From Alistipes sp. (GTDB taxonomy: Bacteria > Bacteroidota > Bacteroidia > Bacteroidales > Rikenellaceae), in contig JAFYOF010000005.1 of assembly GCA_017560305.1 (NCBI GenBank), positions 1 through 6,968 on the forward strand: DNA of 6,968 bases. Direction: 5' to 3'. Made by a program: the position numbers and the translations under genes. Numbering within the stretch: position 1 is the stretch's first letter; every line of letters begins with the position of its first letter. Under the pieces are notes generated by a model. It was not told the origin of the DNA. It saw only the letters and a program-made list of their open reading frames with translations, and made no database searches. Positions 1 through 6,874 of the stretch are shown in pieces.

Positions 1-24
1 CCGCGCCCGACAGTCCCAATTCAT
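1..24 (-). CDS. possible start of a downstream gene, cut by the window edge
   Basis: An ATG (complement of 22-24) lies 1 bp after the stop codon of the omega-subunit gene and opens a frame of eight codons, MNWDCRAR, that runs off the left edge. The tight spacing would suit the next gene of the bamD-rpoZ operon. Eight residues are too few to name a family: they do not look like the usual start of CoaBC or of a DUF4293 protein, either of which I might expect near here. The ATG could also be a chance codon in a spacer. Confidence 0.25.
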
Positions 25-25
25 A

Positions 26-334
26 TTAACCTCTGCGGTAGTAGATCTCGTCATCGAGGAACTCCTCGGTAGCGATGATCACTGGCTTTGGAAGACGCTC
101 ATAGTAGCGTGAGATCTCAATCTGCTCACGGTTCTCGAAAGTCTCCTCCATAGTGTCGGTAGGCGATGAGAAATCAGCCAACTTACGATTAAGCTCAGTC
201 TTGAGCTCTGTCGAAATCTGGTTTGCACGACGAGCGATGATGTTGATGCTCTCGTAGATGTTACCAGTCTCGTGATCCAAATCAACCAATTTGCGTGTCA
301 CTGTGTTGTTGGGAATGTTCTTCTTAATCTCCAT
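26..334 (-). CDS. rpoZ: DNA-directed RNA polymerase omega subunit (RpoZ/Rpb6 family, Bacteroidota type)
   Basis: A protein of 102 residues that matches the Bacteroidota form of the RNA polymerase omega/Rpb6 subunit, which clamps the C-terminal part of beta-prime and helps assemble the cytoplasmic core enzyme. Two blocks show this. Residues 25-40 (NIYESINIIARRANQI) correspond to the omega helix that reads NRFDLVLVAARRARQM in E. coli. Residues 83-99 (KPVIIATEEFLDDEIYY) correspond to the second conserved segment, where E. coli has KTTVIALREIEEGLI. There is no signal peptide or membrane segment, as expected for a core polymerase subunit. The gene starts 31 bp after the bamD stop with no visible promoter between, so it is probably cotranscribed with bamD. 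This bamD-rpoZ order is common in Bacteroidota. The ATG at the complement of 332-334 gives the length usual for the family. Family assignment is from remembered similarity, not a search. Confidence 0.87.
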   Translation of the reverse strand: MEIKKNIPNNTVTRKLVDLDHETGNIYESINIIARRANQISTELKTELNRKLADFSSPTDTMEETFENREQIEISRYYERLPKPVIIATEEFLDDEIYYRRG

Positions 335-365
335 CTTATCTATATTTTGTCGTTGTTATTTTCTT

Positions 366-1202
366 TTACTCTTTTGCTGCCTCCGTTGTGGCGTCGTCAG
401 CCTTGTTCTTCTCGATGTGGCGCTTTGCTACCTCTGCCGCCTTATCCAGCTCGGCACGATACTTTGACTCAGGGTACTCCATAATGAATGAGTAGTAAGA
501 GTCGAGCATCGTCATAAATCGGTCAGACTGCTTCGATGAAACCGAGTTGTCTGCAAACTTATAGGCCGACATTGCAATGTAGTACATCATATCCTCGCGG
601 CGGTGTGACTCTGGATACTTCTTCAACGCATTCTTGAAGGCGATAATCGCCGAGTCGTAGCGAAGAATCTTGTAGTAGGTGTAAGCATTCAGGTAAGAAC
701 GCTCCTCCATACGCCAGGTAAGTTCCTTGGTCATCTCGAGGAAGTAAGGAATCTGCTCACTCTGTGGGTGGTGTGACATAAACTCCGAGATGGCGATGAT
801 GGCAGCCGCAGTAGTGCTCTGGTCGCGCTCTGGACCTGGACACATCTCATAGAGGCTGATTGCATACAGCGCCTCGGCATTCTCGATAAAGACGCTACGG
901 CCATATGTACGGCGGAACTCGTCGAAGAGTGTAGCCGATGTGAGATAGTCGTAACTCTTGAAATAGGCGTGTGCCTTGTAGTATGCCACCGAGTCCTCCT
1001 GGGGGAAACCCTTCAGAAATGGCTCGCAATGCTCGAAAAGCAAAATTGCCTTATCCCACTTGCCGCCCTCGTAGTACAACTTACCTTGCGAGAAGATAAG
1101 GTCGGGGTCGTCAGTTCTAATCACTCGCTGGATGCTTGAGCAGCTTGAAATAGCCGCACAAAGCAGAATGACAGGCAGAATATATGATAAAAATTTTCTC
1201 AT
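366..1202 (-). CDS. bamD: outer membrane protein assembly factor BamD (TPR lipoprotein)
   Basis: A lipoprotein of 278 residues that probably serves as BamD, the essential periplasmic-side partner of BamA in inserting beta-barrel proteins into the outer membrane. The N-terminus MRKFLSYILPVILLCAAISSC is a lipoprotein signal with lipobox ISSC and acylated Cys21. The rest is alpha-helical tetratricopeptide repeat: for example YYEGGKWDKAILLFEHC at 43-59, YKAHAYFKSYDYLTSATLF near 75-93, and YKILRYDSAIIAFKNALKKY near 177-196, with the ALKKYPES pattern typical of BamD/YfiO. The tail (about 258-278) is charged and Ala-rich. I chose the ATG at the complement of 1200-1202. A frame-compatible ATG 21 bp upstream would put MCSKEEK before the signal peptide, and the AAGAAGAGAAA just before the chosen start could act as a ribosome-binding site. 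It heads a likely two-gene transcript with rpoZ. Confidence 0.87.
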   Translation of the reverse strand: MRKFLSYILPVILLCAAISSCSSIQRVIRTDDPDLIFSQGKLYYEGGKWDKAILLFEHCEPFLKGFPQEDSVAYYKAHAYFKSYDYLTSATLFDEFRRTYGRSVFIENAEALYAISLYEMCPGPERDQSTTAAAIIAISEFMSHHPQSEQIPYFLEMTKELTWRMEERSYLNAYTYYKILRYDSAIIAFKNALKKYPESHRREDMMYYIAMSAYKFADNSVSSKQSDRFMTMLDSYYSFIMEYPESKYRAELDKAAEVAKRHIEKNKADDATTEAAKE

Positions 1203-1240
1203 TTTCTCTTCTTTACTGCACATAGCAGGGTATTATCGTG

Positions 1241-1248
1241 CAAAATTA
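1241..1248 (-). promoter_or_regulatory. putative -7 element of the bamD-rpoZ promoter
   Basis: The minus strand reads TAATTTTG, an exact match to the Bacteroidota primary-sigma -7 consensus TAnnTTTG. It lies 38 bp before the bamD ATG, which predicts a 5' untranslated leader of about 30 nt. No good -33 TTTG is present at the usual 19-21 bp spacing; the nearest T-run (complement of 1275-1278) is too far upstream. Position and sequence support it, but the eight-base motif alone is weak evidence. Confidence 0.45.
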
Positions 1249-1424
1249 CACATATTTTTTGTTATAACGGCACTAAAACGGAAATTATTTTTCGCCTGAA
1301 ATGAAAAATCGTTGTTTTACCCCACATTTTGCACCACTTTGCGCATAATCTGCTCTGGCATAGAGCCTGCATCCTCACCTTGCGTCCTGCCGCCACCGAC
1401 ACGCCATCACTCCACCAAAAACAA
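1249..1424. other. intergenic spacer holding an unexplained short open stretch
   Basis: This spacer lies between the protease-operon terminator and the bamD promoter. The left part (1249-1316) is AT-rich, as promoter regions are. The right part (1317-1406) is richer in GC and is open on the minus strand for 29 codons between TGA and TAA. It ends in a gene-like peptide, GEDAGSMPEQIMRKVVQNVG, whose internal ATG at the complement of 1359-1361 would give only 14 residues. I do not recognise a family or an RNA. It may be an interspersed repeat, a gene remnant or chance. Confidence 0.3.
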
Positions 1425-1454
1425 GGCGAAGCAGACCTAACAGTCCGCTTCGCC
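1415..1454 (-). terminator. intrinsic terminator of the C10-peptidase operon
   Basis: GGCGAAGC (1425-1432) and GCTTCGCC (1447-1454) form a perfect 8-bp GC-rich stem. Three more pairs form inside it after one mismatch (GAC/GTC, 1434-1436 with 1443-1445), leaving a 6-nt loop. On the minus strand the hairpin is followed directly by TTGTTTTTGG, a U-rich tract. It begins 20 bp past the peptidase stop codon, so it ends the three-gene operon and insulates bamD. Read on the plus strand it lacks a comparable T-tract, so it is one-directional. Confidence 0.8.
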
Positions 1455-1474
1455 CAAGATATAAAATCGCAAGA

Positions 1475-3331
1475 TTAAATCTGAACTGTGATTACATAAG
1501 GATCGCTACCGCAAGTGAATGAGATAGTGTAAAGACCCTCAGCAAACTTCTTCATATCAACCTTTGGACCCTTCTCGTGGTAGATATTGTACTCGCCATC
1601 GAGCTCGGTGTTGAAGTAACGACCACCAGCAGTCATACCGCTCGCCTTCACATTACCCTCCGAATCCTTAACCTCATACTTCAGAGCGATATAAGAGTAG
1701 AAGTAGAGTGTCTTCTCCGACTTGTCGTAAGTGAGCTTCATACTCTCGGCAATCTCGTCAGGAGAAGCGCAAAGTACAATCTGGCTAACATTGCTGCTGC
1801 TACCATCACGCATCCACTCCCACTCACCTGGGTTCTCACCCTTGAAGTAGTAACGCAAGCGGTAACCAGGCTTCAACGCAGTCTTGAAGGTCACCTTCTT
1901 CTCGTTGTGTGAGTTCTTCCACAACTCAGCACCGGCTGGCAATGCGTTGTAGTAATTCTCCTCCACAGTCTCGATGAAGTTACCATCGCGGTCGCACAAA
2001 ACGAGGTTTACATAACCCGTGAAGGCACCCAAACCACCATTGCGTGCAGTTGTTCTTCTCAAAGGAATAGCCTGACCTGGCTTGAACTCGCAAGACTCAG
2101 TCTCAAGACCCCACCAAGTACACATCCAGTGTGTCTCATCTGGGTTATCCTTATCCTTACGGCTTGTACCCAAACCTACATAGCTACATACATCGCGTGG
2201 CTTTGATGTGCCATCGCGGTCTGGCTCGAAATAGAAGCAAGCACCCATCGAGCGGCAGAAGTCATTGTCCGGCAAGTAGTAGTAACCATCGGCGCTACCA
2301 CCCCAACCATAGTTCAAGTGGAAATAACCCTTTGAGTCGTAGCCATCAACCACATAGGCGTGACCACCACCAGCACCTACCATTGGACCATAGGCGCGAA
2401 GGTTCTGCTGCAACAACTGAGTCCACTCTGCCTCGCTGAAGCTGCCAGAGCCCAACCAGCGTGCGCCCTTGCCATACTTGAAGTACTTTGACAAACGCTC
2501 AGGCATCAAACCAGTCACAGCACCAGAGCCACCAGGAGCCCAGCCCATATTCATTGCAGTACCGACATCGTACATCAACTCAGCCACAGCGTCACCCTCA
2601 TAGGTAGAGTACTCGCCCTTCTTGTACTCCAATGGCATTCTGTTCCACTTATACTCTCTGCCGAGGGTATTTGCTGGGACATCCCAGTCCTGCTTACCTT
2701 CCTCGCGGTCAACCTTATAGGCTGGGGTTGTACCCTCACCGCGGTCTGGCCAGCAGTGATAACGCATCACGATAGAGATAGCCGTTGCAACGCAACCAGA
2801 TGGAGCCTTACCATCGGTGTAATGAGGTGACAGGCGGTTATATGGCTCACCCTGATTCCACTTTGCGGTCTCATAGAGAAGCTCCTCTACGATATCTTCC
2901 GAATCGTCGAAGATAACGCCACCATTCAGCGGTGGGATGTTAGCCTCGCGCGAAGCCTCAATCTGCTCACACCAAGATGAAAGCATCCAGCGTGTAGCAT
3001 CGGCGATGTCATTGACCTGGAACGAGCCCTCGTTAGAGTAACCGATGATTGGGCGTGTGCTGTCATCACCTGACACGACCACGAAGCCCTTGCCATCAGC
3101 AAGGTTATAGATATACATCAGCGCCTCCTCGGTATCAGTTGCAGCGCCACGGGTTGTAGCCACATTGATATCGTGACCCGCCCACTCGAGTGCCAACTGC
3201 ACATTTGCACCACGGGTAACTCTCTTTGCGAAGAACTGCGAAGCGATATCACGAGCCTTCTTTTCACCAATCGGCGCAGCCGACAAGCAGAAGGTAACAA
3301 AAAGTAGCGGTATAAATAATAACTTCTTCAT
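1475..3331 (-). CDS. secreted C10-family (streptopain-like) cysteine peptidase
   Basis: A 618-residue preproprotein of peptidase family C10 (streptopain/SpeB, interpain). Residues 1-19 form a signal peptide with probable cleavage near LSAAP. Residues about 21-135 look like the Spi-type inhibitory prodomain (LMYIYNL, GFVVVSGDD, PIIGYS). The catalytic domain follows. Gln160 (KWNQ) is the likely oxyanion-hole residue, Cys180 (SGCVATA, then MRYHCWP) the nucleophile, and His324 (GGGHAYVVDGY) the general base. The family's NYGWGG at 340-345, leading to DGYYYL, is also present. All expected active-site residues are intact, so it is probably active after prodomain removal. Residues about 375-618 are an extra beta-rich region absent from the roughly 400-residue streptopain, ending in a possible T9SS-like tail. 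It is the last gene of the operon, 15 bp after the fimbrillin-like gene. Substrate is unknown; other Bacteroidales C10 enzymes are linked to host-protein degradation. Confidence 0.92.
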   Translation of the reverse strand: MKKLLFIPLLFVTFCLSAAPIGEKKARDIASQFFAKRVTRGANVQLALEWAGHDINVATTRGAATDTEEALMYIYNLADGKGFVVVSGDDSTRPIIGYSNEGSFQVNDIADATRWMLSSWCEQIEASREANIPPLNGGVIFDDSEDIVEELLYETAKWNQGEPYNRLSPHYTDGKAPSGCVATAISIVMRYHCWPDRGEGTTPAYKVDREEGKQDWDVPANTLGREYKWNRMPLEYKKGEYSTYEGDAVAELMYDVGTAMNMGWAPGGSGAVTGLMPERLSKYFKYGKGARWLGSGSFSEAEWTQLLQQNLRAYGPMVGAGGGHAYVVDGYDSKGYFHLNYGWGGSADGYYYLPDNDFCRSMGACFYFEPDRDGTSKPRDVCSYVGLGTSRKDKDNPDETHWMCTWWGLETESCEFKPGQAIPLRRTTARNGGLGAFTGYVNLVLCDRDGNFIETVEENYYNALPAGAELWKNSHNEKKVTFKTALKPGYRLRYYFKGENPGEWEWMRDGSSSNVSQIVLCASPDEIAESMKLTYDKSEKTLYFYSYIALKYEVKDSEGNVKASGMTAGGRYFNTELDGEYNIYHEKGPKVDMKKFAEGLYTISFTCGSDPYVITVQI

Positions 3332-3346
3332 ACTTTCAAACTACGA

Positions 3347-4465
3347 TTAAAAATTAGTCAAATCAATATGTGTAATTCCCGTACAATGATTCATTTGGAA
3401 CTGGTGAGCGCCTACCACCTGGATGGTGACTGTGTGCTCCTCCTCGCCATCGGTGTAACGATAGTCGTTCTCGCCACCGAACATTGACATATTACCATCG
3501 CCCCAGATTACGAATCCAGACAATGCGCTTGAGCCAGAGATGTGTGGCATAGCAACCTTCTGACCACGGTGCTTGATGTATGCACGCTGCCACTCTACCT
3601 CCTCGTCGGTTGAGAATGTAGCCATTGGGTGGATGTAGTTTGGACGGAAGTTAATGCTCTTTGTAGTGCTGCGCAAGTAGGTTGTGCCATCGGTAAAGTT
3701 CACACACACGGTGATACCCTTGTAGCAAGGCGATGCTGGCACTACGATGTAGAACTCCTGAGGAGTCTCCGAGAGGACAACGCCATCCTTACCGCAATCG
3801 AGGGTAATAATATCAGAGGTAGTCACATCATCGCCACGGAAAGATGCTGTACCCTCCTTGCTGTTGATGTACATTCTACCAGCCAAAATCTCGCCGTTGT
3901 TACCCAACACATCGATGCTCTTGATGGTCTTTGGCTCCTTCACGCCACCAGCAATGCTCAGGCGGAGGTAAGATACGACATTCTTGAAAAGGTATGATGC
4001 ACCATCCTCGCTGGTACCGAACATCACATTTGACTTTGGGCAATAAGAACCCTTGGTATAAGTCTGCTTTGAGCGCAACTCGGTGATAAGCTCGGCGTTT
4101 GACGCTGTGGTCTCCGAGTAGTCGATTTCACCAAGGCTTGGGTAGACTGCGTAATACTTGCCCACCTTATCCGGCATTGGCTCATAGGCCTTCACCAGAC
4201 TGAACACGCCCACGCGGTCACCAGTCTGACCATCGAACTTCCACTGAGAATACTCCTTTGGCCCGTAGATAGTCACCTGATCGCCCGCGGTCCATACCGA
4301 CTTGAGCTCATCATTCAACTGAACACGAGTATCATTCTGGTCAATTGACGCATAGATCTTATCACGCGCAATTGCAACAGGCTGCGGCTCATCGTTTACT
4401 ACATTGTTATTGGTACAAGATGCAAGAATCGCCGACAGGGCTAATATCAAATAATACTTCTTCAT
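3347..4465 (-). CDS. fimbrillin-like (Mfa-like) lipoprotein with a WGDG/leucine-rich-type C-terminal cap
   Basis: A 372-residue lipoprotein. MKKYYLILALSAILASC carries lipobox LASC with Cys17. From about residue 37 it resembles the fimbrillin/Mfa-like superfamily (type V pilus and related adhesins): IYASIDQNDTRVQL, then VWTAGDQVTIYG, KYYAVYPS, NVMFGTSED, LFKNVVSYLRLSI and FYIVVPASP fit that family's order. After about residue 300 the style changes: GFVIWGDGN (318-325), HTVTIQVVGAHQFQ and finally ITHIDLTNF (364-372), as in the PKD-like/BspA-type leader of bacterial leucine-rich surface proteins, but the protein ends where repeats would begin. I chose the ATG at the complement of 4463-4465, 2 nt after the upstream stop. 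A GTG nine bases earlier would overlap that stop and add VVV before the signal. It could be a surface adhesin, a minor pilus subunit, or a partner of the peptidase encoded next to it. Confidence 0.75.
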   Translation of the reverse strand: MKKYYLILALSAILASCTNNNVVNDEPQPVAIARDKIYASIDQNDTRVQLNDELKSVWTAGDQVTIYGPKEYSQWKFDGQTGDRVGVFSLVKAYEPMPDKVGKYYAVYPSLGEIDYSETTASNAELITELRSKQTYTKGSYCPKSNVMFGTSEDGASYLFKNVVSYLRLSIAGGVKEPKTIKSIDVLGNNGEILAGRMYINSKEGTASFRGDDVTTSDIITLDCGKDGVVLSETPQEFYIVVPASPCYKGITVCVNFTDGTTYLRSTTKSINFRPNYIHPMATFSTDEEVEWQRAYIKHRGQKVAMPHISGSSALSGFVIWGDGNMSMFGGENDYRYTDGEEEHTVTIQVVGAHQFQMNHCTGITHIDLTNF

Positions 4466-4467
4466 AA

Positions 4468-5172
4468 CTACCACTCAATTTTAGGTGCTTCAATAGGATC
4501 CTGAATGCGGTGTGTCGCATCCTGAATAACTGTAAGCTCGTAAGTACACTTTGCACCCTCATACTCTGAGATGATTGTGAGCAAGGCTGTACGCACATCA
4601 ACAGTATTGTTTGCCTCTACCTCAAAGCTGAAGTAACCAGAGCCCTTCTGATTCTCGCCATACTTGGTTGAAACGAAGTCGCCCTCGGTAACCTCAATGC
4701 GCCAAGGATATACTGGGTCGGTGAGGGTAATCATAATATTGTAGCTGCCCTCTGCAGAGTTCACATTCACCTCACCACGACCTGTTGGATACAAATCGGG
4801 GAATGTGAGGCTTGAGAGGGTAAATGCGTCAATCTTACCAGAGCCCGCCTTCTGTGATACGGCAATCGTCTTGGTCTGTGAGCCTGCAGTGAGCAGAATC
4901 TCGGCACTGCGCTTCTTGGCAGATAAATTCTTCTTTGCAGTTACGGTCAACACCTTCTGGGCATCAACTGTGGCAGTACACCACTTTGGCTGTGAAGATG
5001 TCACCTCAAGGTCATCTCCCGCGGTCAAAGTCACCCTCTGCGATCCGCCATTGGCTGCGAATTGCAGAGTCTCGAGAGATGCGGTCAGAGCCACCTCGGT
5101 CTCACCACCCGAACAACCCCACAAGACAACAGCTGCAAGAGCGATTGTCAAAAAGGAAAAAAATCGTTTCAT
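4468..5172 (-). CDS. lipoprotein with two BACON-type domains
   Basis: A 234-residue lipoprotein. MKRFFSFLTIALAAVVLWGC ends in an LWGC lipobox with Cys20. Residues about 29-109 form a BACON domain (Bacteroidetes-associated carbohydrate-binding often N-terminal): LQFAANGGSQRVTLT, a WCTATV core at 64-69, then LTVTAKKN, KKRSAEILLTAGSQ and the closing IAVSQKA. Residues about 117-219 look like a second, divergent copy with an aromatic core YPWRIEV (155-161), FSFEVEANNTVDVRTALLTI and closing LTVIQDA. It has no catalytic motif. BACON folds are Ig-like beta sandwiches thought to bind glycans or mucins or to act as spacers. This is the first gene of the operon and its TAG ends 2 nt before the next ATG, so the two are probably translationally coupled. 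The role could be surface binding near the co-encoded peptidase, or holding it in check; nothing in the sequence decides this. Confidence 0.8.
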   Translation of the reverse strand: MKRFFSFLTIALAAVVLWGCSGGETEVALTASLETLQFAANGGSQRVTLTAGDDLEVTSSQPKWCTATVDAQKVLTVTAKKNLSAKKRSAEILLTAGSQTKTIAVSQKAGSGKIDAFTLSSLTFPDLYPTGRGEVNVNSAEGSYNIMITLTDPVYPWRIEVTEGDFVSTKYGENQKGSGYFSFEVEANNTVDVRTALLTIISEYEGAKCTYELTVIQDATHRIQDPIEAPKIEW

Positions 5173-5207
5173 TGTTATTGTTAGGTTTAAGTTTTACAAT
5201 ATCTAAA

Positions 5208-5215
5208 CAAAGATA
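5208..5215 (-). promoter_or_regulatory. putative -7 element of the BACON / fimbrillin-like / C10-peptidase operon promoter
   Basis: The minus strand reads TATCTTTG, an exact TAnnTTTG match, 35 bp before the ATG of the first operon gene. This predicts a leader of about 30 nt, nearly the same geometry as at bamD. An A-rich run (GAGAAAAAATGA on the minus strand) lies just upstream. There is no clear -33 TTTG at 19-21 bp, and a TTTG at the complement of 5249-5252 is too distant. I see no operator or riboswitch in the leader. Confidence 0.5.
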
Positions 5216-5318
5216 ATCATTTTTTCTCATTCACACCACTCTATGCGACAAATTTCCGCATAATTAACCACATCAGCCGAAAATCACATCACCCAAAAGC
5301 ATTTTCCGCAAAAAAACG

Positions 5319-5419
5319 AGCCACCCAACCCTGTCGGTTAAGTGACCCGCTGCAATTTTTGGGAACTCTAAAATTGTTTAAGAAGAGTGTCTTCAGACAT
5401 TCGCCTCTTTGACAATTTT
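5319..5419 (-). terminator. imperfect inverted repeats after the esterase gene, possible terminator
   Basis: AAAATTGT (5370-5377) pairs with ACAATTTT (5412-5419), bringing together a long imperfect hairpin. Inside it AAGAG (5383-5387) can pair with CTCTT (5405-5409), and a small TGTCT/AGACA stem (5388-5399) sits at the tip. The outer stem overlaps the last base of the esterase stop codon and gives the transcript a short terminal U-run (ACAATTTT). A second CAATTTT (5353-5359) can compete for AAAATTG (5370-5376). The stems are AT-rich and the U-run is short, so it is a weak terminator candidate. The 5319-5352 part shows only small stems. Confidence 0.35.
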
Positions 5420-6858
5420 TATCTCACATCGTTCCAGTTATCGGTACGGAATGGAGGCACTGGCACGCCAAGGATGTTTGCTAGGTCGCAAGGGATGTAG
5501 TTGCGGAACGCATAGCGAACTGCAACGGGCTCCTTCACTGCAGAACTTGACACACGCACCTCACGATGACCCGACACATAGGCATAAGCTGGATGGAACA
5601 CCTTGTCGGCACCTGCAATCTCAAAGCCCTTTACGGTGTGGCCGTAACCTGGCTGCAAGCCGACGCCTACATTCTTCAAAGTCACGAAGATAGCATCCTT
5701 ATCCACGCGGTAAGACTCATAGGTAGGAGCTACCACATCTACTCCGCCCTGACCATACAAATCACGCAGAGCAAATGCCGCCATACGCTTACCCACCTCG
5801 TTCTTCTTTGCTGGGTGGATGCAATACTCGGCGCCTGCGTCGGTTGTCGCTGCCATAGCAGAGTTAGGAATGATATCCAGCGCACGCACCTGATTCTCAA
5901 CAAACAAAGGATAAGAGATATTGCGAGAGTCGCCGTAGCTGTAAGGTGCAATCATAGTGAAGTAGAATGGCATCTTGTTCTCTGTGTCACCCCAATCCTC
6001 GCGCCACTGCTTCACCATACGAGCCATCATAACATCGTAGTGGTCAATATCGCTCAGGTTTGAGCAACCCTGATACCACAGGAAACCGCGTGCGTTGAAC
6101 TTGGTGATAGGGGCAATCATTGCGCAGTAGAGCTCGGTTGGCTTGATTGAGTGAACGGTGTGCTTATGCTCAATCTGCTCCTTTGAGAGGATATCCTTCA
6201 AAGCAGACATTGGCATCCACGACTCCACGCGAGTACCGCCCCAGTTTGATGTGATGATACCAATCGGGAAGTCGATGGCATCCACCACATTGTAGGCAAA
6301 CAGATACGACACAGCCGACATCGTTGATGCGCTACCAGGAGCAGCACACAACCATTCGCCACCTTCGCAATCATCCTTGTCGGCATTGTATGAGCGGGCA
6401 CGCTGTACGGTAAACAGACGAATCTTGTCAGCATACTTTCCAGCCGAAAGGACATAGTCACCAGAGTTCTCCACTGGCTGACGCTCCCAACCACGCAGAG
6501 GCATCTCCATATTACTCTGACCCGAAGTAACCCAAACATCACCAATCATCACATTCTCAAGCACAACAGCCTCGCCGTCGCTGATTGAGATGGTGTGCTT
6601 ATCGTATGAGCCCGCAGGTGTAGCCACCTTCACAGCCCAGTTACCCTCGGCGTCGGCCTTGGTCTGCACCTTATCCTTGCTCCAGCTAACCTTCACAACG
6701 ATTTTTTTGTTGGCGTCAGCCTTTCCCCACAGATTCACATCCGCATTCTGCTGAATCACCATATTGCTACCCAAAATCTTGGGCAACACAACCTTTGCCG
6801 ATGCACCTAAAGAGAGAGCCACGGCGACCATCAATAAAAATAACTTCTTCATATTCAT
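5419..6858 (-). CDS. sialate O-acetylesterase-type SGNH hydrolase
   Basis: A 479-residue secreted hydrolase of the SASA/sialate O-acetylesterase family, which removes acetyl esters from sialic acids and, in some members, from plant polysaccharides. A signal peptide (KKLFLLMVAVALSLGASA, cleavage after Ala21) precedes a beta-rich N-domain (VVLPKILGSNMVIQQ, VNLWGKA, GNWAVKV). The SGNH core then begins: GDVWVTSGQSNMEMP with nucleophile Ser115, NWGGTRVESW at 205-214, WYQGCSN at 261-267, and IHP with catalytic His348. Two positions are unusual: WYQGESN is more typical for the first motif, and the residue two before the His, often Asp in DIHP, is Cys346. The length is normal for the family. ATG at 6858 or ATG at 6852 (MKKLF) are both possible; the second matches its neighbours better. 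It lies 16 bp after a second copy and is probably cotranscribed with it. Its native substrate cannot be told from sequence. Confidence 0.87.
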   Translation of the reverse strand: MNMKKLFLLMVAVALSLGASAKVVLPKILGSNMVIQQNADVNLWGKADANKKIVVKVSWSKDKVQTKADAEGNWAVKVATPAGSYDKHTISISDGEAVVLENVMIGDVWVTSGQSNMEMPLRGWERQPVENSGDYVLSAGKYADKIRLFTVQRARSYNADKDDCEGGEWLCAAPGSASTMSAVSYLFAYNVVDAIDFPIGIITSNWGGTRVESWMPMSALKDILSKEQIEHKHTVHSIKPTELYCAMIAPITKFNARGFLWYQGCSNLSDIDHYDVMMARMVKQWREDWGDTENKMPFYFTMIAPYSYGDSRNISYPLFVENQVRALDIIPNSAMAATTDAGAEYCIHPAKKNEVGKRMAAFALRDLYGQGGVDVVAPTYESYRVDKDAIFVTLKNVGVGLQPGYGHTVKGFEIAGADKVFHPAYAYVSGHREVRVSSSAVKEPVAVRYAFRNYIPCDLANILGVPVPPFRTDNWNDVR

Positions 6859-6874
6859 CAGGTTTTAGTAGTTC

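Noticed and set aside
272..484. Plus-strand open frame across the bamD-rpoZ spacer
   Set aside because: It overlaps the ends of two well-supported minus-strand genes, has low-complexity translation and no family resemblance.
1203..1223. Upstream ATG for bamD (adds MCSKEEK)
   Set aside because: It would put charged residues ahead of the signal peptide, and the AGAAGAG before the second ATG suits a ribosome-binding site.
1577..1912. Plus-strand and alternative-frame open stretches inside the C10 peptidase (also 2131-2439 and 3118-3300)
   Set aside because: Shadows of a gene whose real frame carries a signal peptide and a full catalytic set.
4466..4474. GTG start for the fimbrillin-like gene, nine bases upstream
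   Set aside because: It would overlap the previous stop and put VVV before a normal MKKYY lipoprotein signal; the ATG fits better.
4805..5216. Plus-strand open frames antisense to the BACON gene
   Set aside because: Antisense shadows with no domain and no promoter; the minus-strand frame has a lipobox and BACON pattern.
5566..6063. 165-residue plus-strand frame inside the esterase gene
   Set aside because: It is the antisense of the SGNH core; the composition is that of a complementary frame.
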